Both the position numbers and the translations under genes were made by a program. 64,000 nt of DNA, taken from positions 496,001 to 560,000 of the forward strand of contig WSYJ01000036.1 of NCBI GenBank assembly GCA_020186115.1. The letters are read 5' to 3'. The stretch's first letter is position 1. Each line of letters starts with the position of its first letter. Shown here in pieces: positions 42,233-54,048 of this stretch. The notes beneath the pieces are model-generated. The model had not been told where the DNA came from. It saw only the letters and a list, made by a program, of their open reading frames with translations, and did not search any database. The stretch comes from Histomonas meleagridis (Eukaryota; Parabasalia; Tritrichomonadida; Dientamoebidae).

Positions 42233-42295
42233 TGATGTGATTTTCTTGATGGGAAATCAATAAATAAATTATAATAGAAATAAAAGTTCTCGAAA

Positions 42296-42374
42296 GTTCA
42301 TCTGGCCGAGTGGTCCAAGGCGCTAGTTTAAGGCACTAGTCCGAGAGGGCGTGGGTTCGAACCCCACGGTGAAC
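42296..42374 (+). tRNA. tRNA-Leu (AAG)
   Basis: Seventy-nine bases fold as a class II tRNA. The acceptor GTTCATC pairs with GGTGAAC (one G-T pair). The D-arm is typical (GGCCGAGTGGTCCAAGGC), the anticodon stem is CTAGT/ACTAG with loop TTAAGGC, and a long variable arm is present. The T-arm is GTGGG-TTCGAAC-CCCAC. A T run for Pol III termination follows directly. No intron is present. Confidence 0.95.
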
Positions 42375-42578
42375 ATTTTTTAATAATTTTCTTTTTTATT
42401 CATATCTGATACTTTTGATAAATTTTTAAAATCTAACCAAAAAACCCAAACAAAGCGATTGATATTCTATACTATCAGATATAACATATTTTTGTTGAAT
42501 CAAGTCATAGAAGACCGCCAAACCGTCGTTTAAAAGACGTTAATAATTTTTTTATTGCGCTAACTCATTTTTAAACAA

Positions 42579-43319
42579 ATGGAAGGAGGATTTGATTTAA
42601 ATGACAGACTTCCATCAGAAACAGGGGAACGCCTAACAGTTAAAACAGATGACGCAATTACACCTGTTACAATTAAACAACTAATAGATGCAAATTTAGA
42701 ACCAGGAAAAAACATTCTTATTGATGGTGTCCCTAGAAAACAAGTTAGCATTGTAGGGCTCATTGAAAGAGTTACAGATGATGCTATTGTATCATATTAT
42801 GATGTGAATGATTCTACTGGCATTTTTCAAGTTCAAGACTTTACCAAAGATATGGAAACCCTAACAGAGTCATTCCAGCAAGGAACATATGTTTCAATTG
42901 TTGGTAAGATTTCGTTTTCTGATTCTGATCGACAACCAATAATTTCTGCATTTTCTGTTAAAAAAGTTGTTGATTTCAATCAAATACCATGCCATTTACT
43001 TCAAGCATTGTTTGTTCACTTGCTAACTCTTCGTGGACTTCCATCAACATCTGCTTTTGAAATTAAGGGCAAATTATCACAAGGAAGCACTGTTAGTAGC
43101 TTAAAGCCAACTGAAGACAGTTCCTCGGAAGAAGTTTTGTGCAATGAGGTCCTTGAATTCCTCAGAATTAATAAGCAAATTGATGGAACTCCAAAGGAAG
43201 AAATTGTTTCACATCTAAGCTCAAGGTTCTCAATAGAAAATATTTCATCAGCATTATCTACACTGGAATATCGTGGTGAAATTTACACTTCAAGTCCAAA
43301 CAGGTATGTAATTTGCTGA
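42579..43319 (+). CDS. RPA2: replication protein A 32-kDa subunit
   Basis: A 246-residue protein from ATG. It has a short acidic/Gly head, an OB fold at about residues 40-150 (VSIVGLIERVTDDAIVSYYDVNDSTGIFQVQDF), and a C-terminal winged helix (EEIVSHLSSRFSIENISSALSTLEYRGEIY), as in RPA32. RPA binds single-stranded DNA as a trimer in replication and repair. The N-terminal phosphorylation region is short. AAACCGTC lies about 52 bases upstream, and a tRNA-Leu lies 200 bases upstream. Confidence 0.9.
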   Translation: MEGGFDLNDRLPSETGERLTVKTDDAITPVTIKQLIDANLEPGKNILIDGVPRKQVSIVGLIERVTDDAIVSYYDVNDSTGIFQVQDFTKDMETLTESFQQGTYVSIVGKISFSDSDRQPIISAFSVKKVVDFNQIPCHLLQALFVHLLTLRGLPSTSAFEIKGKLSQGSTVSSLKPTEDSSSEEVLCNEVLEFLRINKQIDGTPKEEIVSHLSSRFSIENISSALSTLEYRGEIYTSSPNRYVIC

Positions 43320-44087
43320 ATAAATTTTTTTTATTGTAATTTCATTTTCTTTGAATGGACAAATATTAAAAACCACATCAATTATTTAAAACAGCATTTG
43401 TGCTTGCATCTGAAATAAAGTATTCAGAAATAATTATAATGCTTAGTGAAAAAAAATTGTAAAATTAAAGTTTGTCAAAGCCAAAAAATTCATTGAGAAA
43501 AATTGAATTAAGTTTTTCATTAACAAACTAAAATATTTATGTTTCAAATTATCGATGTTTATAGAAATTAAACATGACCTTGTAAAACAGGATATATTAA
43601 ATTCGATGCAGTTAAAAAATGATTTGAAAAGTTTGTTGGTTTTCTTTTTTCAGGGTACCCCAAACAAGAACAGTCCAGAACCGGAAACGATTAAAAATAA
43701 AATAAAAAAAATTGTGTGATGTAAAAAAGACTTTTTCTGTGAAATATTTCATTGAAATTTTTGGCAACGGCAACGTCGTTTTCATTATCAAAGATTATTA
43801 TGAAAATTTTTCATTTATTTTTATCATATGATTTACTCCATTCCTTTTTTCATGTCTCTTTTGTGTTTTGAGGAAATTTAATTCTTTCTTTAACTGAGAA
43901 AATCCTAATTTTTGGTTAAAATCAAATGGCAATTTTGAGAAGAAGAAATACGATAGAAATTGTGTTAAACACTTCTGGAATTCAGAGTGGCATTCGGTGT
44001 CATGACCGTTTTGATAATCGATTTTTGAATAAATTACATAAATGTTTGAACGCTGTTTATTGAACAAAGTGCATTTTCAAAATCTTA
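43320..44087. other. AT-rich intergenic
   Basis: About 770 bases. A minus-strand frame at 44067-43798 starts only with TTG and shows no recognisable domain, so I do not call it. GGGTACCCC occurs near 43655. No RNA fold was found. Confidence 0.45.
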
Positions 44088-45416
44088 ATGAATAAAACGG
44101 AGCTCAATCCTGGTTTCAGGATTGGAGAATTTGTCATTGACAAGAAAATTGGAGAAGGGTCGTTCGCGATTGTGTACAGGGCCAAACATGTTGTTTCCAA
44201 TAGTGCTGTTTGTATTAAGGCACTTCCAAAAGAAGTCATTTCAACACCAATTGCTAAGACAAGGCTCCGGCGTGAAATTTCTCTTCTCAAGAGAATGAAA
44301 CATCCTTTTATTGCTCAGTTTTTTCAATTATTAGAAGATGATGACTACTTTTATATCGTAATGGAATATGTAACCAACGGTAATCTATTAGAGTATGTTA
44401 ATTGCGTTGGTAAGCTTTCCGAAGAACAAGCCAGAAAGTATTTTACCCAAATGATAATTGCTTTAGAATATTTACATAATGAACAAAAAATTGCTCACAG
44501 AGATATAAAATGTGAAAACATTTTACTGGATCGGAACAACAACATTCGAATTATTGATTTTGGTCTAAGTAATATGTTTTCAGAAGATAATCCAAAACTC
44601 AAAACTGCATGCGGATCACCGGCCTATGTTGCTCCCGAGATGATAGAAGGTCGAGAGTACACTCAAACAACAGACATTTGGGCCACAGGAATCTTGCTTT
44701 ATGCAATTGTTGTTGGATATCTCCCATTTGATGACAATGTAATCCAACGACTTCTTCAAAAAATAGTTTATACAGACGTTGATTACCCATCTTTCTTGTC
44801 CCCGCAGCTTGTTGACTTACTTCAGAAAATGATATGCAAAGATCCAAATAAAAGAATAACCATCGAAAAGATCAAAGAGCACCCATGGTTTTCTAAGTCT
44901 ATATACACTCCTATGATGGATGCCATCAAAATGTATGTATCAAATAACGTATATGATAATAATATGCATCAAGGTGTCGATAATTTCATAGATAAAGAGA
45001 TTGTAGACAAAATAGCATCTTATGGAATGGATGTACATCAGTTACATAACGAATTGCTTACAAATTCAAATACAGATTTAACAGTATTATATCAAATATT
45101 CCTTCGAGAAAAGGTCATTAAGAACATTGGAAACTTAGTAACATCACATCAAAATATGGTCCGTTTCCAATCTTCAGTTTTGATCAACACCAAACAGAAA
45201 ACGCCCGAACCCGAACAAAAGGTACCTTTTGTCAGGAGGCCTGTCATTGCGCGTGCTGCAATCGCGTCGCCGAGTCCTCAGCCTGGAGTTTTGAAGCCAG
45301 CAAGACTAGGGGCACCCCAGAGCGTTAACTCGCGGCGGTTATCGCGACCTGTGGCTGTGATGAGAAATATCCCCGTACTTCCTAAGAAGAACTTCGTGGA
45401 TTATAATTTTATATAG
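44088..45416 (+). CDS. CAMK/SNF1-MARK-like protein kinase
   Basis: A 442-residue protein from ATG. The kinase domain is residues 15-270: IGEGSFAIVY, VCIKALPK (lysine), EYVTNGNLLEYV, HRDIKCENILLD, IDFGLSNMF, GSPAYVAPEMI and a late HPWF. This fits the AMPK/MARK (CAMKL) group. A helical region that may act like a UBA domain follows at about 290-350. The last 80 residues are basic and Pro-rich (PVIARAAIASPSPQPG). The catalytic set is complete. The substrates are unknown; family members regulate polarity, energy sensing and microtubules. Confidence 0.88.
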   Translation: MNKTELNPGFRIGEFVIDKKIGEGSFAIVYRAKHVVSNSAVCIKALPKEVISTPIAKTRLRREISLLKRMKHPFIAQFFQLLEDDDYFYIVMEYVTNGNLLEYVNCVGKLSEEQARKYFTQMIIALEYLHNEQKIAHRDIKCENILLDRNNNIRIIDFGLSNMFSEDNPKLKTACGSPAYVAPEMIEGREYTQTTDIWATGILLYAIVVGYLPFDDNVIQRLLQKIVYTDVDYPSFLSPQLVDLLQKMICKDPNKRITIEKIKEHPWFSKSIYTPMMDAIKMYVSNNVYDNNMHQGVDNFIDKEIVDKIASYGMDVHQLHNELLTNSNTDLTVLYQIFLREKVIKNIGNLVTSHQNMVRFQSSVLINTKQKTPEPEQKVPFVRRPVIARAAIASPSPQPGVLKPARLGAPQSVNSRRLSRPVAVMRNIPVLPKKNFVDYNFI

Positions 45417-45963
45417 AATCGATTTATTAAATGCAATTCAAATTTAACTATTTTCAAAATAAATAAAAAAACAAAACAAAATATTTTAAATCTTTGTGAG
45501 TAAACAATGAATTTGTGTGAATGTAACTGTAGTAATAAGCTCCTGAAGATATTGGTGTGAAATAAATTGTTGATTTGAATATAAATTTGAAAGTGTTTTA
45601 TATTTGAAGGTGTAATATATGTTGATGGTGGCATGTAATTGGAAGAAATATGATATTGACATAAAATTGGCTTGTAATGAATATATATTTGCAAAATGAA
45701 AGCGATTGGACCACAAAAAAACTGTCAGGTAATTATTTTGTGTAAATGATTGAAATAATGATGTAAAATGTATACAAAAAGCTAGCGAACGTTTTACTTT
45801 GAATGCTCACAAAATGGATATAAATATTTATCAAAAAGTATTATCGTTATTTAACACGTGGTGGTTTTTTGCCGACGGTTTATTACACAAAAAATATTTT
45901 GTGGACCAATAATAAAAAGTGACTCAATTTCAAGCGTAAAACGAATATTCCTTCTCCCGCAAC
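45417..45963. other. AT-rich intergenic with promoter-like motif
   Basis: About 547 bases. ACGGTTTA lies at 45875-45882, 83 bases before the next start. Minus-strand frames in 45401-45716 show no recognisable domain. Confidence 0.45.
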
Positions 45964-47739
45964 ATGAGAGGTAAATTATCGTTTAATTTAAAGCCAATGA
46001 GTACATACAAAGGAAATCAATATGTTAAACCGACTGTTGAACAAATTTCTTTCAAACTTGATTTTTCAAATTTAACAGAAATACATACTGTTATTCCACC
46101 AAACGCTGATGAAGCATGGAAAACAATTTGTGATCCAGCAGAGTTTGTAACATTCACAGATTTAGTCGACAGAGTTGAAAAATGTAAAAATCCAAGTCAT
46201 ATTTTGTCAGTTTTCGATATCGAAAATCAAATGTACGAAAAAAGTTTATTGACTATCGAACTCTCAAGACATCTTTCATATATTTGTCGTATAATTCCAC
46301 CAGCTCAATTCAAGAATTTTTTTTCAAAAACCAGACTTGACGTTAACAGTCTTCTTTCTTCTCTTAACCAGAACGAAGCCACTTGTTTTAATTGCTCAAT
46401 TCAATTATTATATCGAATTATTTCTGTTATACCAGAATATGAACAAAAAAAGATGGTTCTCAAATCGTTTGCCAAACTTCTTATTCCTCATTCTCTCGTT
46501 GAGAAACGTAAAACCCGTTCATATATTACTTTTCTCACTTTTCTTCCAGTCAATGATAGTAACGGCATCAAACAATGGCTTTGTGTACACCGAAATCTCA
46601 ACAACTGTCGTACATATCTTCGCGGCGGTAAAAACGATGTATTATCCAATTTTTCACTTGATCAATTACGACCAGTCATAACAGGAAATCAAATATCTTT
46701 TTATCCTAGAAACGTCACAAACGCTCAAGCACTTCTGTCCTTCGAATTTATCACAGAGGATGGTGCTCAATTTTGGGAAGATGCGATATCCAATACTTTT
46801 TCAGATCCTCTTATCTGTTTTCTTAATTGTATTCCACATGTAATGCAATACATTAGTGAAGTTCCAGATGATTTCTATCAACAATTTGAGAAGATTCTTG
46901 AAGCCTCAGATATGGATCTCGTACGTGGGATTTTTAATGGAATACCAGCTACGCTTTCAGGTGATGCGAAACAAGGTGTTGATACCATTCTAACTATCCT
47001 AGCAAACTGTGGGACCTTAGCCAACTTTTTTAGGTCCGCATACGCTCAAGCGGTTGAAACGACAATTTTTCCGTCAACAATTTTCAGGGAAAATTCACCT
47101 GCCACTTTTTGCAGCACCTTAACGTTCACCCAATTTGGCGATGAATTTTCCACATCTTTAATTTATGCCTTATATTCGAAATATCCCAATTTAGAAGATG
47201 CCATCAATGCTATTATCAACTTTGATAAGCCTGTACCACCAATTCTTACATTCATATTTAGTTGTGCATTTCGATCAACTCGGCGAAAGTTTCCAGATAA
47301 CCTCACACCTCTTATTGCAGTTAATAGTATTCTCATGCTTCGATATCTTTTACCTAAACTCTCCATGATCTCAAGACAAGCATCGCAATTTGGTCAACGA
47401 ATTTTAAATGCGTTTGTTTTCCATAAAGTACCTGATGATCCACTCAATGAACAAGTGTACCGGAAGATAGCGTTGTATACAAGTAATATATCACATCCGA
47501 AGAAAGTTGGGAAAAATGAATTGCCGACTCCGCAAATATCGATTGTGTTAAACATGTTTGTAAACAACTCAAAGCAAATAATGGAGGAATTGAACACTGT
47601 CCTCGAAGGAGAGAATCAAACTGTTTGGGGAGTGCTAGAGTTTTTGGAGAATATTTTCGCTGGCGTAGAAGAAAACTATGAAACATTGATATCTAAGTCA
47701 ACGATTTTCGGTGTGCAGCAGGAGAATGCGAAGAAATAA
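45964..47739 (+). CDS. RasGAP-domain-like protein
   Basis: A 591-residue protein from ATG. Residues about 150-280 may form a divergent PH or GRAM-like fold. From about 355 to 520 the RasGAP signature is visible: STIFRENSPATFC, equivalent to the FLR-x-NSxA finger region, and later the RKFPDN...AVNSILMLRYLLPKL stretch, equivalent to FLRFFxPAI. The arginine of IFRENS may serve as the catalytic finger. Proteins of this class speed GTP hydrolysis on Ras-like GTPases. Paired with the Rab, Sar1-like, DOCK and RCC1 genes, it adds to a GTPase-signalling cluster, but co-regulation is not shown. Confidence 0.72.
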   Translation: MRGKLSFNLKPMSTYKGNQYVKPTVEQISFKLDFSNLTEIHTVIPPNADEAWKTICDPAEFVTFTDLVDRVEKCKNPSHILSVFDIENQMYEKSLLTIELSRHLSYICRIIPPAQFKNFFSKTRLDVNSLLSSLNQNEATCFNCSIQLLYRIISVIPEYEQKKMVLKSFAKLLIPHSLVEKRKTRSYITFLTFLPVNDSNGIKQWLCVHRNLNNCRTYLRGGKNDVLSNFSLDQLRPVITGNQISFYPRNVTNAQALLSFEFITEDGAQFWEDAISNTFSDPLICFLNCIPHVMQYISEVPDDFYQQFEKILEASDMDLVRGIFNGIPATLSGDAKQGVDTILTILANCGTLANFFRSAYAQAVETTIFPSTIFRENSPATFCSTLTFTQFGDEFSTSLIYALYSKYPNLEDAINAIINFDKPVPPILTFIFSCAFRSTRRKFPDNLTPLIAVNSILMLRYLLPKLSMISRQASQFGQRILNAFVFHKVPDDPLNEQVYRKIALYTSNISHPKKVGKNELPTPQISIVLNMFVNNSKQIMEELNTVLEGENQTVWGVLEFLENIFAGVEENYETLISKSTIFGVQQENAKK

Positions 47740-48231
47740 ATGAAATATTATGGTGCGTGTGAAAAAATTGTTTGTGTTTAGACAAATGTATAAAATTCTT
47801 TAATAAAAATAATGTAAACATATGCTGAAATGTGTAATAATAAATTATTATAAATACTTTTTAATGTGTAAATGTGTTTTAAAATTGTTTTAGTTATGGA
47901 AAACCAATTAGTTTTGATCAATATATTCTTTTTGGGGTGCCTCAAAAGTGGTTACGACTTTTCGTCTAATGGTTACGCTTGAAAACTTTTGTATTTCTGC
48001 TCCCTAAAAGGTTTTTTTCGGCCAATCGGACCAATTTACTTGGACAGTAAATTTTAAAAAGACAAGAAGTGGTACCTCAATTTTTAGATTAAAGATTATG
48101 CCTTATAATTAAAACAATAAAGAATATTTTATAAAACTATAAAAATATCGATTAAATTTTATTGTTAATTTCTAAAAATTTAAGTATTTGAAATTAAAGA
48201 CCACCGAATCCAATGTTATCATCTATTTTGT
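47740..48231. other. intergenic
   Basis: About 490 bases, somewhat less AT-rich near 47925-48040, with GGTTACG occurring twice and a GGGGTGCC. No gene is seen. Confidence 0.4.
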
Positions 48232-49908
48232 TTAAATTTTCATATTAATAATAAAATTATCTTCTTTAAAATCTTTAGCAAAAGGATCTTCATCAATATT
48301 TGACATATATTTATCTCCAACAAAAGCACTATTATAACTTGTATCATTTTGCTCAAAGTCATTTGATTTTTCTTCCAAATGATTCTTATTTCTAATATGA
48401 ACCAACAAAATAACAAGTAATGTCACAATTATAATAATAATTACAACACAAACAACAGTTATTATTATAATTGTTTTATTATCTTTTTGAGGTGTTTCAA
48501 TTTGAGTAATAAAATGAAAGAAATTGGAATAAAAACTATAATATGTTGAATACACAACAATAGTGTAATTATAATATACAAATTCTGAATATATGTAAGT
48601 ATATGTAGAATCAATAATGGAAAGAGTATAAGAAGCAAACAAAGTTGAGTCTTGTATCATTAATGAATTTGTAACTGATAGATAATATGTTAAAACAAAA
48701 GAATGTTGAATTGTTATATCACTACGAAAAGATTGTGTAAAAATATTTGATTTTGTATATGAAAATGATACTGAAAAAGTATTTGATTTAATAAATGAAT
48801 TCGATTGTGTAAATGTATTTGATTTTGTAAACGAATTCGATTGTGTAAATGTTAAAGTTTCTGGAAGACATTCATCAATTATTGTACCATTATATTGACT
48901 GAATGTTTCACTTTGATATGTAGAGAGTGTCATAACAGTTGTAGCTGGAACAAAGGAATATTTTCAAAAGTTGGTTCTGTATCACCAAGAAAGAAAATAC
49001 AATCTTGGAATACACCATATCCAATACTTTTAATATTTTTTCCAATTATAATTGCTTTTAAATTAGTACAATCACAAAATGAATATTCTGGAAGCGAAGT
49101 TAGTGAGTTAGGTATTACTATACTTTTTAATGAAATACATTTAATGAAAAACTCTATCGCCAATTCTTGTAACATGTACTCCTATAATAATCGACTCTAA
49201 ATTACGACAAGAATTAAATGCATAACTATTAATAGAAGTAACAGTACTTGGAATTTCAAATGTTTTATTTTCAGCTTTTAATGGATAACAAATTATGGAA
49301 GAAATAGATTTACTATAAAGAATTCCATCATTTGCTAAATTTGAAAAATATTGGTTATCTTTAGAGACATTCACATATAAAAGGTTCGCACATTCCACAA
49401 AAGGATTAACACCAATCGAAGTCACCGAAGTATGAATTGTTACATACGTCAAATTACATAAACAAAATGCATAACTTCCAATTGTTTTCAAATTTTCTCC
49501 AAAATTAAATGTTTGTAATTTATAAGCATTATAAAAAGAATAAGAACCAATAAATGTTAAAGAATTTGGTATTGAAACATTATATAATATAAAACATGCC
49601 TGAAAAGCATTGGAATTTATTACCTGAACTCCTTCATTAAGTATCAATGTTTCTAATTCATAACAACCTGTAAATGCACTACTTCCTATTGTCGTTACAG
49701 ATCCACTTATTTCAGCATATTTTAAGATATCCCAATTATTGAAAGCACTTGATGGTATCGAAGTTACTTCATTAACAATTAAATTTATAGTTTCTGCTTT
49801 GTAATCTTGTGTAAAATCTACAGAATTAGAAATAATAAGAGTCCCGTTAAATTCTTGATATGAACAAGCAAAAAAGAAAGCAAAAAGAATAAAAATTGAT
49901 TTGCTCAT
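48232..49908 (-). pseudogene. BspA-type LRR surface protein gene with two frameshifts
   Basis: Three overlapping frames read in order. First (49908-49141): a signal peptide (MSKSIFILFAFFFACSY) and LRR_5 repeats of the type TFIGSYSFYNAYKLQTFNF. Second (about 49170-48930): more repeats (SIVIPNSLTSLPEYSFCDCTN) ending in a phenylalanine-rich stretch. Third (48933-48232): a Ser/Thr-rich stalk with FTQSNSFTKSNTF repeats, a transmembrane helix (IIITVVCVVIIIIIVTLLVI) and an acidic cytoplasmic tail. Each break is a single base at a T run (GTTTTTC near 49143; CCTTTG near 48946). BspA-like proteins are a large adhesin-type family in trichomonads. It is a recent pseudogene, or two indel errors. Confidence 0.78.
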
Positions 49909-50175
49909 AACTTTTTTTTGGGGAAAAAAATTGATTTTTCTTTTAGATAAGTTAATGATATTAAAAATATAGATCAGGATGGAAACATAAAAAGTGTGTG
50001 TATTTTGTTTATTGAAATAATGTTCAAGATAAATAAATGATATTTTGATAAAATTTTAAAATGAATTGTTTGAAAATCTGTTGTTTGGTAAGTATGAATA
50101 ATAGCAAAGTAACAACTAAAAGCAATAAAAACAAATAAGATATGTGAAATAGATTCTGTTTGTTTGATAGATAGG

Positions 50176-53100
50176 ATGGGTAATTTACCATCGATTGCGA
50201 GTAAACTACAGAAATTTGAAAAGTTCAAGCGAAGAAACAGTAAGTTACTTAAAAATGATTTTATTGAAGTAATTAGATAATACTGAAATTAAAAATGAAA
50301 ATTTATTTATGAATGTATTTCCTGAAATATTTAATTATTTATTATACCAAATTATGATCAAAATTATCAAAATAATGATTTATATCAAAGAGATGGTATT
50401 CAAAATCAAATATTTTTAGTTAAAAGATTTGATAGTGATTCTACTTTATTAGTATTTATTAATGATATATTTAATAATAATAATCGAATTTTTATATATT
50501 CTTTTCATTATCATTGCGAACATCAAATTTTAATATTAGATTTAATCGATGGATTTCCTAAACAAAAAGTTATTGAAGAAATTTATGGAATTACATCAAG
50601 TGAATGGTTACAATCGATATTTATTTTGACAGTTCCATTACAAACACAAATAATGCAAAACTTCATTAAAATATGTACTACGATAAGTAATTTATTTAAT
50701 AATGAAATTATATTTAACAAAACAATTTTTTCTAAATATAATAATATTTTGATCTCTACCATTAAACAACAACATTTATATAATTTATATAGTCAAGAAT
50801 ATATACAAAAGATATATAAATATTTATTCCGAATTCGGAATTAATTATTCATTAAATATTCATATTAATAAAGAACAATATTGGAAATTATCATCGACAT
50901 TAGATTTAGATTGGAGACATAATATATTACGACCGAATAAACATTTTGATCAACATCAAATTGCATCATTATTACGTGATTCACGTGATCAAACAGAAGC
51001 ATTACAATCATTTAAACAATTAAATTCAGGTACAACTAATTCAACAGAGACTACAACTATTGAAGATAATAATAAGAGTGAAAATGACATAAATATTGAT
51101 GATTCTAAAGAAGATACATATACATATTCATTTGCTTCACCAGCACAACATATTAAATTAAATAATTCATTTCAAGGAACATTTTATCTTAAGAATCAAG
51201 TTTTTTTCACTCCAGATAATATAAATAATAATATTAAACATCCATTAATAGAAATTAAACTTAAAGATTTATATATGGTTTTACAAAGAAATCAATATCA
51301 TATTCCATGTGGTATAGGATTTTTTTTTACTACACAAAAAAGTTATTTAATAATATTTTCGAATCAAAATATTAAGGAAACAGTTATTAAAATCCTTAAA
51401 AAATTAAAATTACCTAATTTAAAATATTTACAAACATCGAATTCATCATTATTAGAACAAGAGAAAATTACTGAAAAATGGGTTAATGGAGAAATTTCTA
51501 AATATAAATATTTAATCATGATTAATTTATTTTCAGGAAGAAGTTTTAATGATTTAACACAATATCCAGTTTTTCCATGGGTATTAAAAGATTATACGAG
51601 TGAAACTATTGATTTAAATGATCCGAATGTTTATCGAGATTTAAGTAAACCTAATGGAGCATTAAATGAGGATCGATTAGAACATTTAAAGGAATTAATT
51701 ACAGAAATGGATGAAGAAAACAAATTTTTATATAAAGTCCATTATTCTAATTCATATTTTGTATCATATTATTTATTACGATTAGAACCATTTACAAGTA
51801 TTAATATTAAAATGCAAGATAATAAATTTGATAAATCAAGTCGAATTTTTTCATCAATTCCTCATTTATGGGAAGCTATCACATCACCAGATTTAACCGA
51901 TTATCGAGAATTAATTCCAGAATTTTATAGTAAACCACGATTTTTAATTAATTCCGATAATTTTGATTTAGGAATCAAATCAGATGGAAGTAAAATTAAT
52001 GATGTCATAATACCACCATGGAGTAAAAATGCTTATGATTTCATCGAGAAACATCGAGCTGCATTAGAAAGTGATTATGTAAGTTTAGATTTACCTAAAT
52101 GGATTGATTTAATATTTGGATATAAACAAAATGGGAAAGAAGCAATTTAAACGAATAATATATTTCATCCTTATACATATCCAATGAATATGACTAAACA
52201 AGTATTAGAAGATCCAGAAAAGTTAAATTCTATCAACAATTTAGTAAAAGTTTTGGTACAATTCCAAATCAAATCTTTAAGAATCCACATCCAATGAAAA
52301 CTAATTTTTCGACAAATAATTTTATCTTATCTTTATTTACACCGACATTACAAATTGAAATAAAATCTAAGCTAATATTTCTTCGAACGACATTAAATAA
52401 TATTTTAATTATTATTACATCATTATGTAAATTAATATTAAAGAATAATAAAAATGAAAATATTTTTGAAATTAGTTATTGTTTAACAGGATTTCAAGGT
52501 ATTTCAGGAGGAACAATTTCATATCATTTAAAAAAGAATATTTTAATTATATCAACATGTAATGATTGTACATTTCATATGTTTCAAATTGATATTAATA
52601 ATTTAACTATTAAATTAATTAATTTCACAACGACAATATTCATTAATAAATTCATTAAAAGTTACGAGTACAAATGATTTTGTTACAGCTTCACGAAATT
52701 ATTCTATTATTAAATGGAACTTTACACAACAAGTGACAATGAAATTCCAAATTAGTGCACATCCAAGACGCTGTCAACCAAATAAACGGTCGTTTCAAAT
52801 CAGAAAATCAATTTTTTTCATTTTCCAATGAACTAAATTTAAAAAAATATAAATAAAAAAGTATACACATTCTATTCAATAAAATTATCTTAACCAAATT
52901 TTGTTATCTTATTTTTTTATGAGCAATCTCCAAAATTTCAAAATGCTTTTTTGGGCTCTAGAATTAAATACAGAAGTTCAAATTCAATAAATATATAGAA
53001 ATAATAATGGTCAATATTAATTTATATAATTTTTATATAGTTTTCATTCTGTTTTTAAGTTATACAAGATTTTCAATATCTATAGACCAGAGCAAAAATT

Positions 53101-53769
53101 CAAAAATCTGTCTTTGCAATTTTTTATAATTTATATGTTCTATAAATAGGATAATTCTTGAAGCAATTTATTCATTATTGGAGGCTCTGGACAAAGAAGA
53201 AAAAATGACTTTTTTGAATTAATTTTGCGGTTACAAATCCATCAAGATTCGTTCCTCCACGATTGAGCGATACTCACAACAAGGAATCTCAAAATTAAAC
53301 AGAAGATAAAAATATTTTAAACATTTTTAAATACAACAATTCTTGTATATACTGGTTTAGATGTGGTTAATTGGTATCCATCCAGTCTTTGCTTAGATGA
53401 CCGTTTGTGTATTGTATCGTACACGAATTTAAATTGGAAAGTGATCAAATTCAAAGGAAATTTAAAAAAAAATTATTATATCTTCATAAAAATTTGTCTA
53501 CTGTTCTTATATGTTAAAATCTGACATGTATTATATACATTACAAATAATTTTAAAATTAAAAAGAAATCTATTATAAGAGGGAAAGTTGGTTGACAGTG
53601 TCTTGCACATCCAGCGACGATTATTGATTTTGATATTGGTATTGTAAGTAATGCATTAATTTGTGGTTATAAATCACGACAAATTTCATCATTTGATTTC
53701 TTAAATGGTTCTTATCAATATAGTTATTCATTAGATTATAATATTTTAATGTTAAAAATTGGTGCATAG
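50176..53769 (+). pseudogene. BEACH/WD40 protein pseudogene, split by a transposable element
   Basis: From ATG 50176 (MGNLPSIASK) the protein can be followed through at least four or five one-base frame changes (near 50265, 50350, 50822, 52240, 52665) and an in-frame TAA at 52148. A PH-like segment precedes the BEACH domain at about 51400-52220 ([67 protein letters not shown]). Then come PHPMKT-type junction sequence and WD repeats. At 52757 an 840-base element interrupts the WD region; the frame resumes at 53613 (ATIIDFDIG) to a stop at 53769. BEACH proteins act in lysosome and membrane traffic. Confidence 0.8.
52765..53604. mobile_element. 840-bp nonautonomous TIR element inside the BEACH pseudogene
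   Basis: The ends are 17-base terminal inverted repeats, AAGACGCTGTCAACCAA (52765-52781) and TTGGTTGACAGTGTCTT (53588-53604), with one mismatch. GCACATCC flanks both sides (52757-52764 and 53605-53612), an 8-base target duplication (9 if a shared T counts). Removing the element and one duplication restores the BEACH WD40 frame. The interior is AT-rich without a coding frame, so it depends on a transposase from elsewhere. AAACGGTC near the left end and GACCGTTT near 53399 form a sub-terminal inverted pair. An 8-bp duplication is typical of hAT elements, but the TIR sequence is not a known one to me. Confidence 0.8.
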
Positions 53770-53930
53770 CCTTGTATATTGATATGTTGTGAAATTATTA
53801 AAAATAAAATTTTGAAAATATTTTCATATGGAATGGACTTAAATATAATTGGAGAATTGGAAATTCAAAGTCCGAAAATAAAGAAGAAATAAGCTTTAAA
53901 TTTTGAAAATGATTCAATTTGATACAAAAA

Positions 53931-53950
53931 CAATATATATATATATATAT
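53931..53950. repeat. (TA)n microsatellite
   Basis: An AT dinucleotide run between the BEACH pseudogene and tRNA-Met. Confidence 0.8.
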
Positions 53951-54048
53951 TTAATATTAACAAGCAAATGGAAAAGTTCAATAAATGAAAAAACAAAAAA
54001 TAAAATTTTTATATACAGAAAATTATATCACATTTTTGAAAAATGTAA

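Noticed and set aside
43798..44067. A 89-codon minus-strand frame before the CAMK-type kinase
   Set aside because: There is no ATG at the start, and it has no recognisable domain.
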